Shown: positions 9,129 through 19,292 of the stretch, one piece after another
Layout: every line of letters starts with the position of its first letter
Numbering within the stretch: the stretch's first letter is position 1
Source of the DNA: an uncultured Fimbriimonas sp.
GTDB lineage: Bacteria; Armatimonadota; Fimbriimonadia; Fimbriimonadales; Fimbriimonadaceae
DNA: 64,000 nucleotides
Direction: 5' to 3'
Assembly (NCBI GenBank): GCA_945952345.1
Contig: CAMFIS010000002.1
Span: 20,718 to 84,717, forward strand
Notes under the pieces: generated by a model
What the model was told of the DNA's origin: nothing
Database searches by the model: none
Seen by the model: only the letters and a program-made list of their open reading frames with translations
Made by a program: the position numbers and the translations under genes

Positions 9129-9698
9129 ATGAACCTTCTCGCCCACGCCGTTCTGTCTCCCGACGACGAGCTTATCCGCGTGGGCAATGTACTGGCCGAT
9201 TTTATTCATCGGCGCGAAGCCGCCGACCTCGATCCTTTGCTGAAGGTGGGTTTCGATCTTCATCAGCGCATCGATGCGTTCACGGATAAGGACGCAACCG
9301 TGGCACAGTCACATTCCCGGTTGGTCGGTTATCGGCGATATGCCAATCCATTGGTCGACGTATTCTACGACCATTTCCTGACGTTGAAATGGTCGAAAGA
9401 GATTTCTGCCCGGGAGTACGTTCAGGAGTTGTATCGGTCGATCGAACGGTATTCGTCGGTCCTGCCCGAGAATTGTCGACGGATATCGGAGCGGATGATC
9501 GGCGACGATTGGCTGAGCGATTATGGAACGTTCGAGGGTTTGGCGAAGAATCTGGCACGGATGGAACGGCGCATCCAGTGGGGATCTGGACGAGAGGTTG
9601 ATTTGGTGGGGTCGTTGGAGATTTTGAAGGTTGAATACGAAGGGTTTGAGGAAGATTTTGAGGAGTTCTGGCCGAGGCTACTGAGTTTTGAGTCGTGA
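9129..9698 (+). CDS. ACP phosphodiesterase (AcpH/DUF479 family)
   Basis: MNLLAHAVLS...GNVLADFI...HQRIDAFTD...FYDHFL. Confidence 0.85.
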   Translation: MNLLAHAVLSPDDELIRVGNVLADFIHRREAADLDPLLKVGFDLHQRIDAFTDKDATVAQSHSRLVGYRRYANPLVDVFYDHFLTLKWSKEISAREYVQELYRSIERYSSVLPENCRRISERMIGDDWLSDYGTFEGLAKNLARMERRIQWGSGREVDLVGSLEILKVEYEGFEEDFEEFWPRLLSFES

Positions 9699-9705
9699 GA
9701 AAGAT

Positions 9706-9815
9706 GTGGCACTGGCTCCGACCTCTGGCTTGAACGAAGTGAGCCAGGGAGAAGCCAGTGTTTTCTTGCAGTGGCACTGGTGCGCAGAGCGAGGAACGAG
9801 CGGCGCTTACCAGTG
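9706..9815 (+). repeat. GTGGCACTGG hairpin repeat, two monomers
   Basis: 9706-9760 (55 nt, CACTGGCT...AGCCAGTG) and 9771-9815 (45 nt, CACTGGT...ACCAGTG). Confidence 0.85.
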
Positions 9816-9828
9816 TTCTTTTCTTGCT

Positions 9829-9894
9829 GTCGCGCAGGTCGCTCCCTGCCTGTGCTCGTGCCTCGCTACGGCGGACGAGTCGCTCCTCGGACTT
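9829..9894 (+). repeat. Interspersed repeat, copy 1
   Basis: GTCGCGCAGGTCGCTCCCTGCC...CCTCGCTACGGCGGACG(A/G)GTCGCTCCTCGGACTT, shared with 10949-11030. Confidence 0.9.
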
Positions 9895-9978
9895 GGGCAA
9901 TGATGGCTTGCATCCTACGCACGTTTACAAAGTAGTTCCCAAGGAACCGAAGGATCTCGAGTACGGTTTGCAGATTCA

Positions 9979-10824
9979 ATGATCGTTGCTATTAGCGCAC
10001 TCGTAGCAGCCCAAGAGTTAGTTCGTTTCCACGGTAAGGTTGTGTTCGAGATTCAATCTGCGGACCGCAGGAAAGTCTATTTGCGCATCAAGGGACAAAA
10101 GCGCGTCTTAGACCTGCACGCATATCATTTGGATCGTATGGCGCATTTTGTTCCCGGGAGCAAGGACAAGTCGGCAAATACAATTGTCTGGCGAACCAAG
10201 CATGGGATGGGTGTTAACGCCTATTTGCTCCAGGCGCTCCCGATCGAAGATCATCGCGCGATAGGCATCATTGGTTTCTCCGCAAATGGTTACTACACCC
10301 CGAGCGATATTGTTCACGATTTGGTCTCGATTGACTATCGAGCCAAGCCGAAAATAACCTTCCTGCGTTCGCTGCCGGTGACAGCAGACCGAGAAATGTC
10401 ACCCGCACCAAACCGACTCTTTTGGTCCAAGTCAGAATTGCTGTTGCGACAACCAGGAGGATTCGATGTTATCGATGGTCAGGGTCGCAAGAAGTTAAGC
10501 TTTGAATTTAAGGACGCAGGCAATGTTCTGGGCCTGAATCCGAGCGGACAATTGGTAATTCGCGGGACGCAATCGATGCCCGGAATAGGCCTGTACAATT
10601 TGAGTGCCAGGACGTTCAAGTGGCTGCCATGGGGTTTGGATAAAGTTGGCATCGAGAGTTTCTACGAAGTAATGGACTCTCCAAAAGAGGTGCTCGTGGA
10701 ATACACCTTGCGGAGAGTTGGGAGGGGCAAAAGCTCTAGTCCCGAATGGTTAGGCACGGTCCAAGCAAGGTTGGATTCCGAAACAGGATCAGTAATCGGG
10801 AAACCAAGTTACAGGAAGTTTTAG
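9979..10824 (+). CDS. Hypothetical protein
   Basis: 281-aa uninterrupted ORF, plausible codon usage, no domain recognised. Confidence 0.6.
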   Translation: MIVAISALVAAQELVRFHGKVVFEIQSADRRKVYLRIKGQKRVLDLHAYHLDRMAHFVPGSKDKSANTIVWRTKHGMGVNAYLLQALPIEDHRAIGIIGFSANGYYTPSDIVHDLVSIDYRAKPKITFLRSLPVTADREMSPAPNRLFWSKSELLLRQPGGFDVIDGQGRKKLSFEFKDAGNVLGLNPSGQLVIRGTQSMPGIGLYNLSARTFKWLPWGLDKVGIESFYEVMDSPKEVLVEYTLRRVGRGKSSSPEWLGTVQARLDSETGSVIGKPSYRKF

Positions 10825-10948
10825 GTTCAGCGAGAATCAATGGGCCGTTCAAGCTCGCCTCATTTGTTGGCCGTCTTCGAGGCAACGAAGCTCCCGAGGA
10901 AGATCGTGCCCAAGGGACTTGAGCGATTTTCAGTTTTCTTTACTCGCG

Positions 10949-11030
10949 GTCGCGCAGGTCGCTCCCTGCCTCCCTTGGCTGCTTCGCAGCTCCATACCTC
11001 GCTACGGCGGACGGGTCGCTCCTCGGACTT
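10949..11030 (+). repeat. Interspersed repeat, copy 2
   Basis: Matches 9829-9894 with a short insertion. Confidence 0.9.
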
Positions 11031-11198
11031 TTGCGATTACGGAATATTCCTAGGCCTTCGTGTCCTTCTCGCTTTGGCTCGAAGAACACAGCGACCTAGG
11101 CTAATGGTATGCCGCACCTTCGGCGCTGGTCTGCGGTATTTGGAATCTAGCTGGTGAACCGGTTAGTCTCACTCTTCCTGAATCCTGAATACTGAGGC

Positions 11199-11546
11199 CT
11201 ATTTCTTCTGTGAATCCACGCCCATCGGCGCGTTCGGGCTGACGACATCGATCATCACGCAGTCTTCCGTCGCCGTGATCCCATGCGGATAGTTCGACGG
11301 AAAGTGGATCATCTGCCCCGCCACCATCTCGACTTCCTTTGCCTCAGGTCCGACCCACCAAACGCCGCGACCCGAAACCAGGATCGACGTCTGCTCGCTT
11401 TCATGATGATGAAGCTTCACCACGCACCCCTTTTCCAGCTTGATCATCGCGATCAGGTTTCGTTCAGTTACGAGCTTGGTACGATGAAGAAGGTCGATGG
11501 GATTGTCGGTATCGAGTTCAGACCACGACTTTGGGGTGATGTCCAT
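11199..11546 (-). CDS. Cupin domain protein
   Basis: GCVVKLHHHESEQTSILVSGRGVWWVG...MIHFPSNYPHGITA. Confidence 0.9.
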   Translation of the reverse strand: MDITPKSWSELDTDNPIDLLHRTKLVTERNLIAMIKLEKGCVVKLHHHESEQTSILVSGRGVWWVGPEAKEVEMVAGQMIHFPSNYPHGITATEDCVMIDVVSPNAPMGVDSQKK

Positions 11547-11597
11547 ACCACCACTCTACTCAAGCGAAATTGGAAAAGTTTCGAATCGAAACAAGAG

Positions 11598-11685
11598 TGG
11601 CGGACAGGGTGGGATTCGAACCCACGGTGAGTTGCCCCACACCGCATTTCGAGTGCGGCGCACTAGACCACTATGCGACCTGTCC
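11598..11685 (-). tRNA. tRNA-Ser(CGA)
   Basis: GGACAGG/CCTGTCC acceptor stem, CACTCGAAATG anticodon loop, long variable arm, GTGGGTTCGAATCCCAC T-arm, encoded CCA. Confidence 0.95.
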
Positions 11686-11707
11686 GGGAGAGATTATGAC
11701 CCAAAAG

Positions 11708-13747
11708 TTACATCCCTTGCACTGGGGCGCTGCGATCTAACTCCTTATTGAGGCCCTTGCGATCGAACGGACCGGACAACTTTCCGCCCTCTCGAATGTA
11801 GTAGCCGACCTTGTCACCACTGCCAGCAAGGTTGGCGGGAAAAATCATTTCGAGGGGCATGGTCCGGGCCAAGGCAGTGGCATCGGCAACGCGGTTTGGA
11901 CCGCTTACGATGATCGTGCGATTCCTAACCGCATCGAAAGCCGCGTCGTAATATCCTCCGGCCACCACTGATGCATCCGCCATCGCCGAGTTCAGTCGCA
12001 CCAGCATGCTCTGAACCAGACGTTGGTATTCAGACCGGTTGGCTTCAACCTCCGAGATGTTGCCGTATGCGAAGGCGAGCCGAATTGCCAATGAATTCCA
12101 CGATTCGCGACCTTTGTCAGCGAGGTCGGGCACGGCGGATGAGAATTCAAATCCGGTGGAAGGATCGGGCGGAGTGTTATTGAGGAGGCCCGTATCTGCA
12201 TCACGGAACATCTTGATGCCCATTCTCAAGGCCCGTTCACCATCGCGTAGCGGATATATTTCGCCTGTCGCCGCGTAATCGGCCAAACCACAGTCAGCGA
12301 TAGATAAGTAGGTTCCCAGCCAACCTCGACCCTGTTCGGGACTGCCGAAGGTCCGGAAGGCAAGATCTTTGGCGAGACATTGGTATGCCTGCGAGGCATA
12401 GGTTTTGGCGCGATTCAAGAATCGAATGTCGCCGGTGTACCGGTACAGGTCGAAGAGGCGGGCAGCGACGTAGCCCGTGGTGGATGCTTGGTCGGCTTGA
12501 GAAAGCGCGGCCGGGTGGTTCAGCTTCTCTCGCAATTGGGCTCGCAGCTTGAGGAATCCAGGGTCATCGAGGGAGGCAAGATCCTTCAGTGCCACGAGAC
12601 GTTGGTCCTTGCTAAGGTCGAATGTCAGGTAGCGGCGGAGCGCGACATCCATGTCGGGAGTGAGAAGTCCCTTCATGCGGGCGTCGGTCAAGCTGGATCG
12701 CGCGCTACGAAAGAGCAGGTCTTGGTCATTTAGCCGAGTGGCATAGACGCTGTCGTCTTGTGAGAACTCGGTCAGCACATCGGTGCCAGTGTCTTTTGCC
12801 AATGACATGAGTTGCGGATCATGGCTGAGGCATCCCAACTGGGCGAGAACCACTGCGCTCAGGGAGTTTTGACCCACCGTTTTGCTCGTGTCGATCAGGC
12901 TCTGGTCGAACTGAGTTCGAATTTCGCGGAAGAAGCCGCCATCGATGGGATCGTAGAGCGGTGAGCATCCCAGCGAGCGGCAAATTTGGACGGCCACGTC
13001 TGAGTGCCCAGATTTGGCAAGGTAGCGGACGGCATTCGGACGAAATCGCGTGGTCACGCTGGCGAAGAGTCCTGGAGATTTGAACTTGAATTCTTTCAGC
13101 AGGACATCGGTGAACTTGGAGAAAGACGGCAACGGGTCCGCAGCGGCGGTCACGATGAATCGAAGATCGTTCTCCTGCTGAGTTTGCAGCGTTGGATCTT
13201 TGTCGCCTTCCCCCAGCTTCTTCAGGCTGTCGATGAAGAAGGGCAGCACGGTCTCAGGTCCTGCGTACTGAAATGGGCTCTCCACATCGAAGTGGTTGAT
13301 CAATTCGCCGTCTTCGTTGGTCACAACCAAATCGACACCTGAGTCAACATATCGATTGAGACGGCGGAGCGGCAGCAGGACTTGCGCCCACTCGGGATGC
13401 TCGTCGAGGTCGATCTTTACCGCCACGAACGTGCGGTTGACAAAGCGGGCGACTTCGGGATCGCGGAAGGTATCGAGCTCGAGTTCCTTCGCGTAATAGT
13501 TCGAGGGATCGACGAGGAAGATAAGCATTCCGAGTTTGCGTCGCTTCGCCTCCGATTGACCCTCCGCCATCGTCCGCTTCCAATCAATCTCGACAATTGG
13601 CGCAGGGACGGTGTCGTGCTTGGGGACCGTGACCAAATATTCAGTAGGCGAAGAGGGCAAGAGCGGCTCGTACAAAACGCGGAAGAAGCCAATGGCCGAC
13701 AGGATGAGAACGCTCGCGCCCGTAACCACAAAACTCGGCTTCCTCAT
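11708..13747 (-). CDS. Thioredoxin-fold / six-hairpin glycosidase-like protein (DUF255, YyaL-like)
   Basis: N-terminal TM, thioredoxin-like N-terminal domain (LGMLIFLVDPSNYYAKELELDTFRDPEVARFVNRTFVAVKIDLDEHPE), then alpha-toroid repeats. Confidence 0.75.
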   Translation of the reverse strand: MRKPSFVVTGASVLILSAIGFFRVLYEPLLPSSPTEYLVTVPKHDTVPAPIVEIDWKRTMAEGQSEAKRRKLGMLIFLVDPSNYYAKELELDTFRDPEVARFVNRTFVAVKIDLDEHPEWAQVLLPLRRLNRYVDSGVDLVVTNEDGELINHFDVESPFQYAGPETVLPFFIDSLKKLGEGDKDPTLQTQQENDLRFIVTAAADPLPSFSKFTDVLLKEFKFKSPGLFASVTTRFRPNAVRYLAKSGHSDVAVQICRSLGCSPLYDPIDGGFFREIRTQFDQSLIDTSKTVGQNSLSAVVLAQLGCLSHDPQLMSLAKDTGTDVLTEFSQDDSVYATRLNDQDLLFRSARSSLTDARMKGLLTPDMDVALRRYLTFDLSKDQRLVALKDLASLDDPGFLKLRAQLREKLNHPAALSQADQASTTGYVAARLFDLYRYTGDIRFLNRAKTYASQAYQCLAKDLAFRTFGSPEQGRGWLGTYLSIADCGLADYAATGEIYPLRDGERALRMGIKMFRDADTGLLNNTPPDPSTGFEFSSAVPDLADKGRESWNSLAIRLAFAYGNISEVEANRSEYQRLVQSMLVRLNSAMADASVVAGGYYDAAFDAVRNRTIIVSGPNRVADATALARTMPLEMIFPANLAGSGDKVGYYIREGGKLSGPFDRKGLNKELDRSAPVQGM

Positions 13748-13786
13748 CTCTAATCGAATTATGGGCTTGTGCTAAACTCTTCTTCT

Positions 13787-14077
13787 ATGGCGATTTCGCT
13801 CGATGAAGTCCGGCACGTGGCAAAACTCGCCCGTCTGGACCTGGACGAGGCTGAAGTTATGTCCCTTCAGACCGAGCTCAATGCCCTGCTTGGGCATTTC
13901 GCCGACATCCAATCGTTGGAAACCAAGGACCTGGAGCCGATCCTCCATGCTTCCAATCTCACCAATGTTTGGTCCGAAGACGTGGTAGGCACCTCGCTGA
14001 AGAGGGAAAATGCCTTGAAGAATGCTCCGGTCAGCAAAGCCGGCCTCTTCCTGGTCCCTATGATCATCGAGGATTAA
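13787..14077 (+). CDS. gatC: Asp-tRNA(Asn)/Glu-tRNA(Gln) amidotransferase subunit C
   Basis: MAISLDEVRHVAKLARLDLDEAE...; start at the internal ATG. Confidence 0.95.
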   Translation: MAISLDEVRHVAKLARLDLDEAEVMSLQTELNALLGHFADIQSLETKDLEPILHASNLTNVWSEDVVGTSLKRENALKNAPVSKAGLFLVPMIIED

Positions 14078-14080
14078 CGG

Positions 14081-15532
14081 ATGATCACCACGCTCACCGC
14101 GGCCGAAATCGCCGCCAAACTCCGATCCAAAGAAGTTTCCGCCCCCGAGGTGACGAAGGCGTTCCTCGACCGAATCTCTACCGAAGACGCCAAGTACGGC
14201 GCGTTCCTCGCCGTCGATTCCGAGCGAGCCATGGCGCAGGCCGAGGACGCTCAGAAGCGGATCGAGGATGGAACTGCCGAACCATTGACGGGAGTTCCGG
14301 TTGCGCTCAAGGACAACATCTCGACCGAGGGAATCGAGACGACATGCGCCTCCAAGATTCTCAAGGGATACATTCCGCCTTATGATGCCACCGTTACCGC
14401 CAAACTCAAGGCGGCAGGCGCGATTATCATTGGCAAAGCGAACCTCGACGAGTTCGCGATGGGTTCTTCGAACGAGAACTCGGCTTACAAACTTGCCCAC
14501 AACCCATGGGATTTGAAGCGAACTCCGGGCGGATCGTCCGGCGGTTCGACGGTCGCCGTCACGGCTGAATTGGCGCCGTTGGCATTGGGTTCGGACACCG
14601 GTGGGTCCATCCGTCTCCCCGCTTCGTTCTGTGGTGTGGTTGGGTTTAAGCCGACGTATGGCCGGTGCAGTCGCTACGGTTTGGTTGCTTTCGCATCGAG
14701 CCTCGACCAGATTGGTCCGCTCGCCCGCACGGTGGAAGACGCTGCGCTGTTGTCGAATGCTATCACCGGGCATTGCAACCTGGACTCGACCTCACTTCCG
14801 CACGGTCCGATTTCACTCGACGGTCTCAAGGGCGGCTCTCTGAAAGGAATGCGATTGGCTTTCCCGGTGGAGATGTATGGCGACGGCACCGATCCCGAAG
14901 TTCGCAAAGCAACCGAAAAGGCACTTGATGATCTAAGGAGCGAAGGTGCGATTATCGAGGAGATTTCGATTCCGACGATTCCGCTCGGCGTCACCACGTA
15001 CTACATCATTGCTCCAGCGGAGGCGAGCTCGAACCTGGGTCGCTTCGACGGCGTCCGGTACGGACCGCGATCGCAAGGTCAAGGGCACATCGACGTCGTC
15101 GCCAAGACTCGCGCCGAGGGCTTTGGCCACGAGGTGAAGGCGCGAATCATGATCGGCACGTATGCCCTGAGCGCGGGATACTACGACGCGTTCTACCTTC
15201 GAGCTCAGCAGGTGCGAGCGGCGATGACTCAGCAGTTTAATGAAGCGTTCGAGAAGTACGACTTCGTCATCTCGCCGACCGCGCCGGTTACCGCGTTTGA
15301 ACTTGGCGCGCTCTCGCAAGATCCAATGCAGATGAAGCTACTGGATTACTGCACCATTCCGGCGAACATGGGTGGCTTCCCGGCCATCTCGATTCAGGCA
15401 GGATTTGCTCACGGTTTACCCGTTGGAATCCAGTTGATGGGTCCGCACATGGGCGACGAGCGAGTGCTTCAAGCCGCATTTGCCGCAGAAAGAGTGCTGG
15501 AAACACAACGAAAGCGACCTCCGATCTCGTAA
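14081..15532 (+). CDS. gatA: Asp-tRNA(Asn)/Glu-tRNA(Gln) amidotransferase subunit A
   Basis: Amidase signature GGSSGGSTVAV...LALGSDTGGSIRLPASFCGVVGFKPTYGR. Confidence 0.97.
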   Translation: MITTLTAAEIAAKLRSKEVSAPEVTKAFLDRISTEDAKYGAFLAVDSERAMAQAEDAQKRIEDGTAEPLTGVPVALKDNISTEGIETTCASKILKGYIPPYDATVTAKLKAAGAIIIGKANLDEFAMGSSNENSAYKLAHNPWDLKRTPGGSSGGSTVAVTAELAPLALGSDTGGSIRLPASFCGVVGFKPTYGRCSRYGLVAFASSLDQIGPLARTVEDAALLSNAITGHCNLDSTSLPHGPISLDGLKGGSLKGMRLAFPVEMYGDGTDPEVRKATEKALDDLRSEGAIIEEISIPTIPLGVTTYYIIAPAEASSNLGRFDGVRYGPRSQGQGHIDVVAKTRAEGFGHEVKARIMIGTYALSAGYYDAFYLRAQQVRAAMTQQFNEAFEKYDFVISPTAPVTAFELGALSQDPMQMKLLDYCTIPANMGGFPAISIQAGFAHGLPVGIQLMGPHMGDERVLQAAFAAERVLETQRKRPPIS

Positions 15533-15542
15533 AGTTAAGCAG

Positions 15543-16388
15543 ATGATCTCGGAGGAGATTCGAAAAGCCGATCAGCGAATCCTTAGGCGCGAGATCTTAC
15601 GATCGAATCGTGTCCTCGGCCAGTTCATCTACCTTCTGCTGATTTGGGGAATCACCGGTGGGACCCACAACCCGTTCCTGGGATTAGTCTTGCTTCTGCT
15701 TGGGATCGGGACTCACTACGCGATGGCTGATGCCGCGGCCAAGCGCAAGCGGTTCATCAACCCCCGCTTCTCGAGCATGTGGAATGGCTGTCGCGAACGA
15801 TTCGAGAGTTTTGAAGACGGGATCAACAAGCTGAAGCGGGCCGAGATTGCGCAGTTTCAGGAGCTGCCAGACACGGTTCGCGACCTCGCGATGACGATCT
15901 ACAACGCTTTGCGGCGGGCGGATCTATTGTTCGAGGAGGTACTTCAGTCCGAAGGTGTCGACCGTATTCGACCCGGCGTACCGATGTTCAAGCCGACCGA
16001 CCCTCAGGCGCAAGAGTTGTACCGAATTGCGGAAAAGAATCTGGGCGAATATCGCGACCATTACAACGAACTGATGGCGGGGATTCAACGAACCGAAGCT
16101 CAGGCGACCGTCTTCATGACCACGCTGGACAACCTACGGGTGAAGATGCTCGGCTATCGGCTCATTGGCAAGAATCCTTCGATGAATTCGGAAGAGTTCC
16201 TCTCGGCTCTGGCTGAGGCAAGGGCGCAATTGAGCGCGATCGACCGGGCTCTCGATGAACTCGATCTCAGCCATTATCCGAAGACGGTTGCCGTCATCCC
16301 CACTGAACAGGAATTGGTGGAAGAAGTGGCCGCCGTTCCCACAACGGTTCACGAACCGGAGATGATCGACATCGAGGAGAACCCTTGA
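15543..16388 (+). CDS. Hypothetical membrane protein
   Basis: Two N-terminal hydrophobic helices, then helical charged domain; start at MISEEIRKAD. Confidence 0.65.
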   Translation: MISEEIRKADQRILRREILRSNRVLGQFIYLLLIWGITGGTHNPFLGLVLLLLGIGTHYAMADAAAKRKRFINPRFSSMWNGCRERFESFEDGINKLKRAEIAQFQELPDTVRDLAMTIYNALRRADLLFEEVLQSEGVDRIRPGVPMFKPTDPQAQELYRIAEKNLGEYRDHYNELMAGIQRTEAQATVFMTTLDNLRVKMLGYRLIGKNPSMNSEEFLSALAEARAQLSAIDRALDELDLSHYPKTVAVIPTEQELVEEVAAVPTTVHEPEMIDIEENP

Positions 16389-17173
16389 GTTTGGTCATCC
16401 AATGTCCGGCGAAGCTCAATCTATTCCTGAGCGTTGGACCCAAAGATCATCGCGGTTACCATCCGTTGCGCACCATTTTTCAAGCGGTGAGCCTTTACGA
16501 TGACCTGATTATCGAACGGGCTTCAGAATTGTCTTTTGAGTGCGACGATCCTTCCGTTCCCGAAGACAACACGGTGGTTCGGGCCGCGCGGCTGATGATG
16601 GAAGTCGCCGACTTCCCTCCAGTTCACGTGAAGCTTGTCAAGCGAATTCCCAGCGAAGCCGGCCTGGGTGGAGGCAGCAGTGACGCAGCAGGAATCATCC
16701 GCTCGGCTCGACAGCTGATGGCGAATCCATTTCCCGAATACGAGCGCAAAGCGATCGCGAAATCGATCGGCGCGGACGTTCCTTTCTTTTTGCTTGGTGG
16801 CCGCGCGAAGGGTGAAGGCTACGGAGACAAGCTAACGAAGCTGGAATCACCGGATCCGGTCGAGTGGTATGTGATTGCTCAACCAGCGGACCGATGCGGC
16901 ACCAAAGAGGCTTACGACCGCCTCGATGCCGCGCCTTACGAGTGGCGAGATTTTCCTTCCTTGGATGAGTTGTATAACGACTTTGAACGCGTGGCGCCAT
17001 GCGGTTCGCTGGAACTGATCGAACGGCTGCAGGTGCATGGCGCGAGAGATGCGGGTCTCACGGGTTCGGGGTCGGCGGTATTTGGTCGGTTTTCGGATAA
17101 GGCCAAGGCGGAGATGGCGGCGAAGAGGATGGAGTCAGAAGCTCCGTTTGTCGCCGTTGCGCATTCCTTGTAA
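16385..17173 (+). CDS. ispE: 4-diphosphocytidyl-2-C-methyl-D-erythritol kinase
   Basis: CPAKLNLFLSVG...GYHPLRTIFQ...PSEAGLGGGSSDAA...GSGSAVFG. Confidence 0.95.
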   Translation: MSLVIQCPAKLNLFLSVGPKDHRGYHPLRTIFQAVSLYDDLIIERASELSFECDDPSVPEDNTVVRAARLMMEVADFPPVHVKLVKRIPSEAGLGGGSSDAAGIIRSARQLMANPFPEYERKAIAKSIGADVPFFLLGGRAKGEGYGDKLTKLESPDPVEWYVIAQPADRCGTKEAYDRLDAAPYEWRDFPSLDELYNDFERVAPCGSLELIERLQVHGARDAGLTGSGSAVFGRFSDKAKAEMAAKRMESEAPFVAVAHSL

Positions 17174-17190
17174 GGTTTCGTCGGTACACA

Positions 17191-17374
17191 GGGGTTCCCC
17201 TCATCCGGTTCATGAGTTCGTTTCCCTCACCGATTCACCGGCTTCTCCATCCGGAGAAGCATCTTGTTCGTCGGCAATCAAATTCAACTCGGCGGGAAAC
17301 TCAGCAAACACATCTACTTAATGGACAATAAGCGGCGTGTGCCAAATTAGATGCTTCTCCGGATGAGGGGAACC
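17191..17374. repeat. MITE-like element with terminal inverted repeats
   Basis: GGTTCCCCTCATCCGG (17193-17208) vs CCGGATGAGGGGAACC (17359-17374); ATCCGGAGAAGCATCT (17249-17264) vs AGATGCTTCTCCGGAT (17349-17364). Confidence 0.7.
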
Positions 17375-17403
17375 TAATAGGTAGCAACCAAACTTGGGCA
17401 AGC

Positions 17404-18042
17404 CTAGTTCGCTTTCGCGGACAAATAGTCATTCCAAACCGCTTCGATCTGGAATGGATGCCCAACCTCGACCACTTCGTCGTTCGGCAGGATCGCGTAG
17501 TAGGTATTGATCTTCACATGTTTGGCCAACTCGCCATACTTCGCGACTTCGGCGTCTGCCATATCCTGAATGTCTTTCGGAACTTCGTCCCAAGCCTTGG
17601 CAAACTCGCCCGGTTTGGGTTCGGCGATCTGCTTCTTCTGGTTCAGGATAATCGACGGCGTCTTGTATTTGTTCGGCTCCATCAGAGCGTAGGCGACTCG
17701 GAGGCGGGTGGCCATGTTCCAGTTCGGGCAGCCATCCATCGGCAGCATCATGGTTTTGCACACAAAATCGGCATCCCGATTCGGCGTGCCGAAGAGAAGG
17801 TTTCGGGCTGCAAGTGGCGCCTCTGGAGTAAGGATTCCCACAATTTTGATCTTGGAAGTCGAGTTCCCGACCAGCCATCCATGCTGGGCAAGAAGACCCT
17901 TCCAAGTTTCAACCGAGATGCGTGGCAGGGCCGCGAGCCGTGCTTTGGCGGCCTGGGCGCGTTCCGCGTCACCGCCGTTCGGAGTAAAGCCGAAGACGCT
18001 CGCTGCGCAGAGACCTAAAACCAACAAGGCGGAACATCGCAT
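17404..18042 (-). CDS. Secreted hypothetical protein
   Basis: MRCSALLVLGLCAASVFGF signal peptide; about 212 aa; no domain recognised. Confidence 0.7.
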   Translation of the reverse strand: MRCSALLVLGLCAASVFGFTPNGGDAERAQAAKARLAALPRISVETWKGLLAQHGWLVGNSTSKIKIVGILTPEAPLAARNLLFGTPNRDADFVCKTMMLPMDGCPNWNMATRLRVAYALMEPNKYKTPSIILNQKKQIAEPKPGEFAKAWDEVPKDIQDMADAEVAKYGELAKHVKINTYYAILPNDEVVEVGHPFQIEAVWNDYLSAKAN

Positions 18043-18081
18043 GATGTTCAAGACGGTTTCGGGTATCATTTAGCCTCGCGC

Positions 18082-18158
18082 GGCGGGTGTAGCTCAGGGG
18101 TTAGAGCGTCTGACTGTGGCTCAGAAGGCCGTGGGTTCGAGACCCATCATCCGCCCCA
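18082..18158 (+). tRNA. tRNA-His(GTG)
   Basis: GCGGGTG/CATCCGC acceptor with G-1:C73, CTGACTGTGGCTCAG anticodon arm, encoded CCA. Confidence 0.95.
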
Positions 18159-18274
18159 TTCCATTATTTTGCATAAGATGGAATTATTGTTGAATCCAAC
18201 ATCTTTGACAAGATTGTCAAGGATGCACGCTTGTAGCTTTGCCCAGTCGTAACCCTGTGCTCTATACTTTGCGT

Positions 18275-19273
18275 ATGACCACTCGGGTCATGGTGCGCTG
18301 GATACTCGTTCTTTCAAGCTTCGGAATCGGAGCGGCCGGCGTTTTGTCGGCCACTAATGACGCTGAATTCGCGCTCGGAACTCCAGGACCCGTTCCATTT
18401 CCGAAGGACAATCCGTACTCGGCGGCCAAAGCCAAGCTTGGCCACGATCTGTTCTTCGAAGGGCGCATGAGCAAGACGGGTAAGACGCCCTGCACATGGT
18501 GTCATGACCCGAACCGAGGCTATGGCGACGGACGAACAATCTCGATCGGCGACCCGCAAGTCGCTCTCAACCGCCACACTCCCAGCCTGTACAATGTCGG
18601 CTACGCCACCCACTTCTTCTGGGATGGTCGCAGCAACTCGCTCGAGGAGCAAGCGCTGTTCCCGATAAAGCATCCCAAAGAGATGGCGATGAACCTCGAC
18701 GAGCTTCCTGGGCGGCTCCAGAAAGCTGGCTACGAGCCGAAATTCGAGAAAGCGTTCGGTAGCAAGGAGATCACGACCGAGCGAATCGCGCAAGCGCTCG
18801 CCACCTTCGAGCGAACGATCACCGAGAACGACACGCCCTTTGACCGCTACACGAAAGGCGATAAGAGTGCGATGAGCGCCGACGCCATCGCGGGACTCAC
18901 ATTGTTCAAAGGTAAGGCGGGTTGCGTGCGCTGCCACGGCGGTCCGAATTTCACCAACGCCATGACCACGACCGGAGTTCCGTACGCCAACACCGGCGTC
19001 TATCAATCGCCAGTGCTCGACCCAGATTCAGGTCGAATGGAGATAGAAAAGACGAACAAGCTGATGGAAAATGCCTTCAAGATTCCGTCGCTTCGAGGAG
19101 TGGGAAAGACATATCCATACATGCACAACGGAACACTGGAGTCGCTGGAGGAAGTCGTCGAGTTTTATAATCGCGGTGGCGATAACGGCAAGTTGCCCAA
19201 GCTTAAGCTCAGCGAGCTAGAGAAGAAACAGTTGGTGGAATTTCTGCGGAACGGCATTACCAGCGACAACTGA
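18275..19273 (+). CDS. Di-heme cytochrome c peroxidase (MauG/CcpA family)
   Basis: Two CxxCH motifs (CTWCH, CVRCH), LFFEGRMSKTG..., PSLRGVGKTYPYMHNGTLESLEEVVEFYN. Confidence 0.93.
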   Translation: MTTRVMVRWILVLSSFGIGAAGVLSATNDAEFALGTPGPVPFPKDNPYSAAKAKLGHDLFFEGRMSKTGKTPCTWCHDPNRGYGDGRTISIGDPQVALNRHTPSLYNVGYATHFFWDGRSNSLEEQALFPIKHPKEMAMNLDELPGRLQKAGYEPKFEKAFGSKEITTERIAQALATFERTITENDTPFDRYTKGDKSAMSADAIAGLTLFKGKAGCVRCHGGPNFTNAMTTTGVPYANTGVYQSPVLDPDSGRMEIEKTNKLMENAFKIPSLRGVGKTYPYMHNGTLESLEEVVEFYNRGGDNGKLPKLKLSELEKKQLVEFLRNGITSDN

Positions 19274-19292
19274 TTGGGCTTATAATCACGCC

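Noticed and set aside
9688-9982. Small plus-strand ORFs downstream of acpH
   Set aside because: They overlap the hairpin and interspersed repeats; translations are not protein-like.
13772-14773. 333-aa minus-strand ORF
   Set aside because: Antisense of gatC and gatA.
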